A DNA stretch of 64,000 nucleotides from Micromonospora sp. CB01531. Lineage in GTDB: Bacteria > Actinomycetota > Actinomycetes > Mycobacteriales > Micromonosporaceae. Both the position numbers and the translations under genes were made by a program. Position 1 is the first letter of the stretch. Each line of letters starts with the position of its first letter. This document shows positions 51,073 to 57,933 of this stretch, piece by piece. The notes beneath the pieces are model-generated. The model did no database searches, was not told where the DNA came from, and was given only the letters and a program-made list of their open reading frames with translations. Where the stretch lies: positions 1 to 64,000 of the forward strand of contig NZ_LWLS01000056.1 of the NCBI RefSeq assembly GCF_001905095.1, in the 5' to 3' direction.

Positions 51073-52229
51073 CGGGGTTCCTCCTCGGCGTCCGCGAATC
51101 GGTCCGGGGCGAACGGCGTGAGGTCCAGGTCCGGCCGCTCCCCCACGAGCGCCTGGGCGATCAGCCTGCCGGTGCCGGCGGACAGGCCGATGCCGGCGCC
51201 CTCGTGGCCACAGGCGTGCCAGAGGCCGGGCGCGCGGGGGTCGGGACCGATGACGGGCAGGTGATCTGGGCAGTAAGGGCGGAAGCCGAGGTAGGTGCGC
51301 ATCGCGTGGACCTCGCGAAGCATCGGAAACAGCGCGATCGCCTTGGCCGCGAGCGTGCTGATCGCGGTGACGGAGACGGTCCGGTCGAACCCGACGCGCT
51401 CGCGCGACGCGCCGACGAGGATGGTGCCGCTGGCGGTCCCCTCGACGACGGGCGAGGTCTGCAGGGCCGCGTCGGAGCTGGCCACGTCGCCGACGTACTC
51501 GGCGGCGTACACCTTGTGGCGGATCGTCCGGGGCGGCATCGGCTGGGTGACCAGGACGAAGCCACGGCGGGGCAGCACCGGGACGCGCACCCCGGCGAGC
51601 CCGGCGACCCCGCCGGCCCACGTGCCGGCGGCGTTGAGCACCGCCCCGGCGGAGATGTCGCCCCCGGTGGTCCGCACGCCCGTCACCCGGGTGCCGTCGC
51701 GCAGGAAGCCCGTCACCTCGGTGCGGGTACGCACCTGTGCCCCTCGCTCGCGGGCCAGCCGCAGCAGCTGCGCCGCGACCAGCATGGGCTGAACCTGGGC
51801 GTCCTGCGGATAGAAGGCGCCGCCGGCGAGCTCCGTGGAGAGGTGCGGCTCGTAGTCGCGCAACTCGGTCCGCGCGACGTCGCGGACCTCGACACCGCAC
51901 CGGCGCTGACGGACGGCGAGGTCGCGCAGCGATGCGACGCTCTGCTCCGACGCCGCGATGATCAGGCCGCCCTTGGCCTCGAACTCCCACAGGTCGGCGT
52001 GTTCCGCGAGCTCCTCGCGCCAGACCCGCTGCGAGTACAACGCCAGGTCGAGCTCGGGGCCGGCCTCCTTGTCGGACACCAGCACGTTGCCCTCGCCGGC
52101 GCTGGAGGTGCCCCCGGCGATCGCGCCGCGATCGACGACGACCACCCGCACCCCGGCCAGCGACGCGAAGTAGGCGCTGGCAGCGCCGACGACCCCCGCC
52201 CCGACCACCACAAGATCCGCGCTGGTCAT
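51069..52229 (-). CDS. D-hydroxyproline dehydrogenase catalytic FAD subunit (DAO family, HcnC-like)
   Basis: A 386-residue FAD-dependent D-amino-acid oxidoreductase. It has DLVVVGAGVVGAASAYFAS at the N-terminus, VVVDRGAIAGGTSSAGEGN as the second FAD contact, AVLNAAGTWAG in the middle and the C-terminal GHEGAGIGLSAGTGRLIAQ flavin loop. In this operon it should oxidise cis-4-hydroxy-D-proline to 1-pyrroline-4-hydroxy-2-carboxylate, passing electrons to the 2Fe-2S and FAD/Fe-S partners. The ATG overlaps the GntR stop by four bases. Confidence 0.9.
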   Translation of the reverse strand: MTSADLVVVGAGVVGAASAYFASLAGVRVVVVDRGAIAGGTSSAGEGNVLVSDKEAGPELDLALYSQRVWREELAEHADLWEFEAKGGLIIAASEQSVASLRDLAVRQRRCGVEVRDVARTELRDYEPHLSTELAGGAFYPQDAQVQPMLVAAQLLRLARERGAQVRTRTEVTGFLRDGTRVTGVRTTGGDISAGAVLNAAGTWAGGVAGLAGVRVPVLPRRGFVLVTQPMPPRTIRHKVYAAEYVGDVASSDAALQTSPVVEGTASGTILVGASRERVGFDRTVSVTAISTLAAKAIALFPMLREVHAMRTYLGFRPYCPDHLPVIGPDPRAPGLWHACGHEGAGIGLSAGTGRLIAQALVGERPDLDLTPFAPDRFADAEEEPR

Positions 52230-52909
52230 GTGGCGTCCCTGGCGCCACCTGCCCACAGACCTCGCACGTGGCCGATGTGCCGGTGCATCAGCAACTCGGC
52301 CCCGGACGGGTCGCGGGCTTCGATGAAGTCGAGGATCTCGTGGTGCTCGGCGGCTGAGCGGCCCAGGCTGCCGCTCTCCAGCAGCGGGGTCAGGCCGAGC
52401 AGCCGGGTCTGCGAGCGCAGGTCGGCGACGACGTCCACCAGGAACCGGTTGCGGCTGTAGCCCAGCAGGGTCAGATGGAAGACGTGGTCGGCCTCGATGT
52501 AGCCGACCAGGTCGCCCCGCTCCGCCGCGTCGACGATGGCCTGCGCGAGCGTCCGGAGTTCGGGGATGTCCTCCTTCGGGATCACCGCCACCACGTCCCG
52601 CACGGTCGGCGGCTCGATGAGCAGCCGCACGGCGGCCAGGTTGTCGAGGTCCTCCTCGGACACCTCGGTGATCCGGAAGCCTTTGTTCGGGTGGGGGACG
52701 ACCAGACCTCCCTTCACCAGGTCGAGCATCGCCTCCCGTACCGGGGTGGGCGAGACGCCGAGCTGCGCGCCCAGCGCTGGCGCCGAGTAGACCACGCCGG
52801 GCTCGAGCTTGCCGGAGATGATCGCGGCGCGCAGGGCCTCCCTGATCCGGTCGCGGAGATTCTCCCTGCGGCCGACGCCGGGCAGATCCGGGACGGGCGC
52901 GGGGCTCAC
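52226..52909 (-). CDS. GntR-family (FadR/FCD) regulator of hydroxyproline operon
   Basis: A 227-residue regulator. Residues about 12-75 are a GntR winged helix (LRDRIREALRAAIISGKLEP, LGVSPTPVREAMLDLVKGGL). The FCD effector domain has the metal-binding His/Asp pattern (EADHVFHLTLLGYSRN, AEHHEILDFIEAR, LMHRHIGHVRG). GTG is chosen because it overlaps the epimerase stop by a few bases. Unusually it is embedded in the middle of the operon it probably controls, ensuring autoregulation. The effector may be hydroxyproline or a pathway intermediate. Confidence 0.88.
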   Translation of the reverse strand: MSPAPVPDLPGVGRRENLRDRIREALRAAIISGKLEPGVVYSAPALGAQLGVSPTPVREAMLDLVKGGLVVPHPNKGFRITEVSEEDLDNLAAVRLLIEPPTVRDVVAVIPKEDIPELRTLAQAIVDAAERGDLVGYIEADHVFHLTLLGYSRNRFLVDVVADLRSQTRLLGLTPLLESGSLGRSAAEHHEILDFIEARDPSGAELLMHRHIGHVRGLWAGGARDAT

Positions 52910-53907
52910 AGCAGGAACCCCGCAGGGAACGGGTCGGTGGGGTCGAGGTGGAACTGCGCGGTCGCGGTGATCCACGCCCGCCCGGTGATCGAGGGCAGCA
53001 CGGCGGGCAGCGACCCGACCGTGGTCTCGCCGAGCAGCCGGCCGGTGAAGCGGGTGCCGATGAACGACTCGTTGACGAAGTCCTCACCGAGGCCCAGTTC
53101 GCCGCGCGCATGCAGCTGGGCCATCCGGGCACTCGTGCCCGTGCCGCAGGGGGAACGGTCGAACCAGCCGGGATGGATGGCCATGGCGTGCCGGGACAAC
53201 GAGGCGGTGGAGCCCGGGGCCTTCAGATAGACGTGGTGGCAACCTCTGATGTCGTCGCGTTCGGGGTGGGTCGGCGGGTCCTGCTCGTTCACCGCCTCCA
53301 TGATCGCCAAGCCGGCGGCCAGCAGGTCACCGGCGCGGGACCGGTCGAAGGGCAACCCCAGCTCCGCCAGCTCGACGATCGCGTAGAAGTTCCCGCCGAA
53401 GGCCATGTCGTATCCGACGTTCCCGAAGCCCGGCACCTGCACCTTCCGGTCCAGCGCGTACGAAAACGACGGGACGTTCTGGACGGTGACCGACTCGGCC
53501 GCGCCGTTGCGCACCGCCACGGACGCGACGACCAGCCCGGCGGGGGTGTCGAGCCGGATCGTGGTCACCGGTTCTACGACGGGCACCATCCCGGTCTCGA
53601 CGAGGACCGTCGCCACCCCGATGGTGCCGTGGCCGCACATCGGCAACAGCCCGGAGACCTCGATGAAGAGCACACCGTAGTCGGCGTCGGGACGGGTCGG
53701 CGGCTGCAGGATCGCCCCGCTCATCGCGCTGTGGCCGCGCGGCTCGTACATCAGCAGGGTGCGGATGTCGTCGCTGTGCTCCATGAACCACAGCCTGCGC
53801 TCGGCCATGGTCGCCCCGGGGATCGTGCCCATGCCGCCGACGACGACTCGGGTGGGCATGCCCTCCGTGTGCGAGTCGACGGCATGGAACGTGCGGCGGG
53901 ACCTCAT
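52906..53907 (-). CDS. 4-hydroxyproline 2-epimerase (proline racemase family)
   Basis: A 333-residue cofactor-free epimerase. Both catalytic cysteines are present: PMCGHGTIG (about residue 90) and SPCGTGTSARMA (about 253). It begins FHAVDSHTEGMPTRVV as usual for the family. The Ser of LDSHTEG-type proline racemases and the pocket segments here are compatible with 4-hydroxyproline epimerase. The identity is fixed mainly by the neighbouring deaminase and dehydrogenases. It converts trans-4-hydroxy-L-proline to cis-4-hydroxy-D-proline. Four-base overlap with the deaminase gene. Confidence 0.92.
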   Translation of the reverse strand: MRSRRTFHAVDSHTEGMPTRVVVGGMGTIPGATMAERRLWFMEHSDDIRTLLMYEPRGHSAMSGAILQPPTRPDADYGVLFIEVSGLLPMCGHGTIGVATVLVETGMVPVVEPVTTIRLDTPAGLVVASVAVRNGAAESVTVQNVPSFSYALDRKVQVPGFGNVGYDMAFGGNFYAIVELAELGLPFDRSRAGDLLAAGLAIMEAVNEQDPPTHPERDDIRGCHHVYLKAPGSTASLSRHAMAIHPGWFDRSPCGTGTSARMAQLHARGELGLGEDFVNESFIGTRFTGRLLGETTVGSLPAVLPSITGRAWITATAQFHLDPTDPFPAGFLL

Positions 53908-54809
53908 CGGTAGCCCTTGCTCAGGACGGCTTCGGTGTCGGCGGTGATCCGGGCCGTCAGCTCGGACGGAAGCGGCAGTCGCGGCGGACGGCAGACCCCG
54001 CCCTTGCGGCCGGCGATGTCCATCGACAGCTTGATCGACTGGACGAACTCGGTCTTGGAGTCCCAGCGCAGCAGCGGATGCAGGTCGCGGTAGATCGGCA
54101 CCGCCTTGGCGATGTCGGCGGGGTCGCCCGAGGTGGCCAGCCGGTAGAGCTCCACGGTGCTCTCCGGGATCGCGTTCGGATAGCCGGCGATCCAGCCGAC
54201 GGCTCCGGCGAGGCCCAACTCGAGCAGCACGTCGTCGGCACCGACCAGGAGGTCCAGGCCAGGTGCCAGCTCGGCGATCTGGTACGCCCTGCGGACGTCG
54301 CCGGTGAACTCCTTCACGCCGACGATCAGGCCCTCGTGGAACAGTTCGGCGAGCAGCGAGGGAGTGAGGTCGACCTTGGTGTCGATGGGGTTGTTGTAGG
54401 CGACGACCGGCAGCCCGGCCCGGGCGACCTCGCGGTAGTGCTCGACGACGGCCGCCCGGTCGGCGCGGTAGGCGTTCGGCGGCAGCAGCAGGACGGAGGT
54501 GGCCCCGGCCGCGGCGGCCTGCTCGGTCCAGCGGCGGGCCTCGAGCGCGCCGTAGGCGGCGACGCCCGGCATCACACCGAACCCGGCGGGGGCGGCCTGG
54601 ACGGCCACCTCGACGACGCGGGCCCGTTCCTCCGGGGTCAGCGTCTGGTATTCGCCGAGCGAGCCGTTGGGCGTCACCCCGTCGCAGCCGCCGGCGGCGA
54701 GGAACCGCACGTGCTCGGCGAACGAGTCGTAGTCGACGGAGAGGTCGTCATGGAAGGGCAGTGCCGTCGCGACGTTGACGCCGCGCCACGGCTTGGCAGG
54801 GGTGGTCAT
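53904..54809 (-). CDS. 1-pyrroline-4-hydroxy-2-carboxylate deaminase (DapA superfamily)
   Basis: A 301-residue TIM-barrel aldolase-family enzyme. The Schiff-base Lys is in IVGVKEFTGD (about 164), with the Tyr of VVAYNNPIDTK and the substrate loop GVTPNGSLGEYQTLTPEE. In hydroxyproline operons this DapA paralogue deaminates and dehydrates pyrroline-4-hydroxy-2-carboxylate to alpha-ketoglutarate semialdehyde. AAGGAG precedes the ATG. It lies 47 bp after the M24 peptidase gene, the only real gap in the operon. Confidence 0.9.
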   Translation of the reverse strand: MTTPAKPWRGVNVATALPFHDDLSVDYDSFAEHVRFLAAGGCDGVTPNGSLGEYQTLTPEERARVVEVAVQAAPAGFGVMPGVAAYGALEARRWTEQAAAAGATSVLLLPPNAYRADRAAVVEHYREVARAGLPVVAYNNPIDTKVDLTPSLLAELFHEGLIVGVKEFTGDVRRAYQIAELAPGLDLLVGADDVLLELGLAGAVGWIAGYPNAIPESTVELYRLATSGDPADIAKAVPIYRDLHPLLRWDSKTEFVQSIKLSMDIAGRKGGVCRPPRLPLPSELTARITADTEAVLSKGYR

Positions 54810-54856
54810 TGGGGTCTCCTTGGTGGTCGGATCGAGAAGTCTGACAGCGCGCTACC

Positions 54857-56254
54857 TCACATGATCTGAGCCGCCATCCACTTCTCCAGACCGTCGGCCT
54901 CCAGCGGCAACGCGCGGGACAGCACCTCCATGCCGTCCGGCGTGACGAGGAGGTCGTCCTCGATGCGCACGCCGATCCCGCGCAGCTCCGGAGGCACGGT
55001 CAGGTCGTGCGCGTGGAAGTACAGCCCGGGCTCGACGGTGAGCACCATGCCGGGGGCCATGACGGCGCCCTGATAGGCCTCCGCCGCGGCTCGGCCGCAG
55101 TCGTGCACGTCCAGCCCCAGGTGATGGCCGATGCCGCACACCAGATAGCGCCGGTGGTGCTGGCCGGTGTCGGAGAGCGCCTCGTCCACGGAGACCGGCA
55201 GCAGCCCCCAGTCCGCCAGTCCCCGCGCGATCACCTCCATCGCCGCATGGTGGAAGTCGGTGAACCGGCGACCGGGGCCGACCGCCGCCAGCCCGGCCCG
55301 GTGGGACTGTTCCACCAGGTCGTGCACCTGCCGCTGCGCCGGAGAGAACTGGCCGGAGGCGGGGAACGTGCGGGTGACGTCGGCGGTGTAGAAGCTCCTG
55401 ACCTCGACGCCCATGTCGAGCAGGAGCACCTCGTCGGGCAGGACCGGGCCGTCGCAGCGCACCCAGTGCAACGTGGGCGCGTGGCGGCCACTGCCGACGA
55501 TCGTGGCGTAGCCGGGGGCGTTGCCGTACGCCCTGGCGTACCGGTCGAAGGTGCCCTGCAGCCAGCGCTCCCCGGGCCCGGCGATCGCGGTGGGGATCTC
55601 GCGGACGACCGCGGCGAAGCCCTCGACCGTGCGGTCCACGGCCTCGCGGAGCTGCCCGATCTCCCACTCGTCCTTGTACATGCGCAGTTCGGCGAGGGTC
55701 CGGGCCACCTCCTCGTCCCGGGTCACGTCCTCGGTGAGCTCCGCCAGCGGCCGAACCTCGACGCCCAGCGCCCGCGCCCAGTCGGCCGGTCCCGGAGCGG
55801 CCCCGACCCACAGCTCGCCGTAACGGGCGTCGGTCCAGAACCCGGAGTCGCCGGGGACAGCGGGCGGTGGCAGGTAGAGCGTGGCGTCGCCGTCGCGCAG
55901 CACCACCACGGCGTGCTCGATCCCGCAGCCGGTCACCCAGGCGAAGTCGCTGTCCGGGCGGAAGTCGTACGTCGTGTCGTTGCTGCGCACGGGCGCCTCT
56001 CCCGCCGCCAGCACGATGGTCCGGCCCGGGAGCGCCTCGGCCAGCCGGGCCCGGTGGGCGGCGGCTGCGTCGGCGGCGCCGGGGACAACCGACGGGGTGC
56101 GGTCCGGCACGCCCCATCCGGTGTTCATGTATTCCGCGAACGCCGCGTTCTCGGACAGCTTCGGCGGCTTACCTTCACGCAACTGCGACTCCTCCTGTCT
56201 GGCCAACCGGCCGGCCCGGTCCTCCATCGGCTCGGGTCGCGGGTCCGTGCGCAT
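54857..56254 (-). CDS. Xaa-Pro aminopeptidase (M24B)
   Basis: A 465-residue cytoplasmic metallopeptidase that removes residues N-terminal to proline. The pita-bread domain has both Asp ligands (LLLDMGVEV, TADVTRTF), the His in GIGHHLGLDVHD and two Glu ligands (LTVEPGLYFH, GVRIEDDLLVT). The PepP-type N-terminal domain (ENAAFAEYMNTGWGVPDRTP, FRPDSDFAWVTG) is present. GGAGGAG is spaced six bases from the ATG, although this start lies about 80 bp inside the preceding gene. It fits trimming of proline or hydroxyproline peptides feeding the pathway downstream. Confidence 0.93.
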   Translation of the reverse strand: MRTDPRPEPMEDRAGRLARQEESQLREGKPPKLSENAAFAEYMNTGWGVPDRTPSVVPGAADAAAAHRARLAEALPGRTIVLAAGEAPVRSNDTTYDFRPDSDFAWVTGCGIEHAVVVLRDGDATLYLPPPAVPGDSGFWTDARYGELWVGAAPGPADWARALGVEVRPLAELTEDVTRDEEVARTLAELRMYKDEWEIGQLREAVDRTVEGFAAVVREIPTAIAGPGERWLQGTFDRYARAYGNAPGYATIVGSGRHAPTLHWVRCDGPVLPDEVLLLDMGVEVRSFYTADVTRTFPASGQFSPAQRQVHDLVEQSHRAGLAAVGPGRRFTDFHHAAMEVIARGLADWGLLPVSVDEALSDTGQHHRRYLVCGIGHHLGLDVHDCGRAAAEAYQGAVMAPGMVLTVEPGLYFHAHDLTVPPELRGIGVRIEDDLLVTPDGMEVLSRALPLEADGLEKWMAAQIM

Positions 56255-57539
56255 CGGCGACTCCTCCGCCCAGTTCCCGGACCAGCTCGGTCAGCCGGGT
56301 GAAGACCCGGTCGTCGCCGATGCCGTCGTGCTCGTACTCGTTGGTGACCCAGGTCTGGACGTTGCCGACCCGGGCCGCGGTGTCCAGCTGCAGGCCGGCG
56401 TCCACGTACATGTCGTCGTAGTAGACGGCGGCGGCCACCGGGATCTCGTTGCCGGCCAGCCGGTCGAGGTCGTAGAGCTGCGGCCACTCCGCTCGGGCGG
56501 CCAGCAGCTCGACGGCGCCGCGGAACGGGCGCAGTTCGGCGATCTCCTCGAACATCCAGGGATAGATCATCTCGCCGGTGAACAGCAGAGGCCTGGCGTC
56601 CTCGGCGAACTGCGGGTGCCGCACCCGTTCGGCCTGCGCCGCCCAGGCGGTGGCGGCGGCGCCGTGGCCGTAGATGCTCTCCTGCAGGGCCGCGAACAGG
56701 GGGTTGTCGCTGTACGAGGTCCTGGCCAGCACCTGGTGCAGAAAGGTCGTCGACAGCTCGCTCCCCGTGAACGCCTCGTCGAGCAGCCAGTGCATGCGTT
56801 CGTATCCGGGTTTCATGCCGAAGTCGATGCCGAGCGACTGCAACCGCCGGACCGTGAGCACGTCGCCGTCGGGCAGCAGCACATCGCCCTCGGCCAGCCG
56901 GTCGGCGATCCGGCTCACCTGTGCCACCTGGTGGGGGTAGCGCCGGTAGAACGCCCGGTTCTTCGCCTCGACCCGGGGATAGGTGCGCCGGTAGACCTCG
57001 GCCGCCGACGGGTCGAGCCCGGGCAGTCCGCCGGTGACGTAGCAGGCACTCAGGCCTTCCGGGGCCCTCGACAGGTAGGTCAGCGTGAGGAAGCCGCCGT
57101 ACGACTGCCCGAGGGTGGACCAGCGCCGGCCGCCGAAGACGGTCTTCCGCAGGTGCTCGTGGTCGGCGACGATCGAGTCGGCCTGGAAGCACGCGAGAAA
57201 GTCGGCGGCCTCCTCGGCCGACGCGAACCCGCTCATCCGGCGACCGTCGACGCGGGTGCTGCGGCCGGTGCCGCGCTGATCCGCCAGGACGACGCGGTAG
57301 TCGCGCAGTGCCTGGCCGAGCCAGCCGGACCGGTCGAGCGGGCGCGGGCCCTTCCCGCCCGGTCCGCCCTGGAGGTAGACCAGGCACGGCAGATCCTCAC
57401 CGGCCCGTACCGGATCGACGATCTCACGGGCGAAGAGCTGGATGGTGCCGCGCGCCGGGTCAGACCAGTCCAGCGGCACGTCGGTCACGTGATCGCGGAC
57501 CCGCATGCCGGGGATGGTGTAACTCGCGGTAACGGTCAT
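56175..57539 (-). CDS. proline iminopeptidase (S33 alpha/beta hydrolase)
   Basis: A 454-residue S33 peptidase releasing N-terminal proline or hydroxyproline. Motifs: oxyanion-loop YLQGGPGGKGPRP, DQRGTGRST, nucleophile elbow LGQSYGGF (Ser near residue 145), and a catalytic-His region in the C-terminal EYEHDGIGDD. The 450-residue length and the large cap domain match the actinobacterial proline iminopeptidase branch. First gene of the nine-gene operon, overlapping the next gene by about 80 bp. Confidence 0.9.
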   Translation of the reverse strand: MTVTASYTIPGMRVRDHVTDVPLDWSDPARGTIQLFAREIVDPVRAGEDLPCLVYLQGGPGGKGPRPLDRSGWLGQALRDYRVVLADQRGTGRSTRVDGRRMSGFASAEEAADFLACFQADSIVADHEHLRKTVFGGRRWSTLGQSYGGFLTLTYLSRAPEGLSACYVTGGLPGLDPSAAEVYRRTYPRVEAKNRAFYRRYPHQVAQVSRIADRLAEGDVLLPDGDVLTVRRLQSLGIDFGMKPGYERMHWLLDEAFTGSELSTTFLHQVLARTSYSDNPLFAALQESIYGHGAAATAWAAQAERVRHPQFAEDARPLLFTGEMIYPWMFEEIAELRPFRGAVELLAARAEWPQLYDLDRLAGNEIPVAAAVYYDDMYVDAGLQLDTAARVGNVQTWVTNEYEHDGIGDDRVFTRLTELVRELGGGVADAHGPATRADGGPGRPVGQTGGVAVA

Positions 57540-57878
57540 CGGGCCCACTTCTCCTGCCGGACGCGCTCGGGACTGTGCCACCCAGCTGCCATCAACGCCC
57601 CCCAGTAAGGTGTGCCATTGCACTGATCCTAGACGCAGCCAAGAGCACTGCATAGAGGGGGCAACGGGGAACCGATCGCGGCCCGCCAAGCGGGGGCGGG
57701 CAGCCGTGACCCGACGACAATCGCCGTCGGCGAGTTGGCATGAGGCCCAGGCTGGCCCCGCTCGCCGGAGTGCCGCGGCCCCCAAAGCGGATAGATAGCC
57801 ACAAGAGGCACGGAAGAGCCTCCCCAGTAACATTGCACTCGGCTGATCGATCCAGCGCAGGGCAACAACGGTAAGAGA
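57540..57878. repeat. promoter spacer with a direct repeat pair
   Basis: A stretch of 340 bp upstream of the peptidase/hydroxyproline operon. CCCAGTAA followed shortly by CATTGCACT and then GATC occurs at 57601-57628 and, about 220 bp away, at 57823-57847. Promoter or operator function for the GntR protein is possible. No gene in it can be supported; short minus-strand frames lack ribosome-binding sites and motifs. Confidence 0.4.
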
Positions 57879-57908
57879 CTGGTGGGCCGGCGACTGCCGG
57901 CCCACCAG
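57879..57908 (-). terminator. terminator of the M64 peptidase gene
   Basis: A perfect 13-bp inverted repeat (57879-57891 and 57896-57908, half-site CTGGTGGGCCGGC) closed by a GACT loop, 26 bp past the M64 stop. It separates the secreted-peptidase transcript from the operon below. Confidence 0.85.
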
Positions 57909-57933
57909 ATGTTCCTGTTGCAGCAACGGCGCG

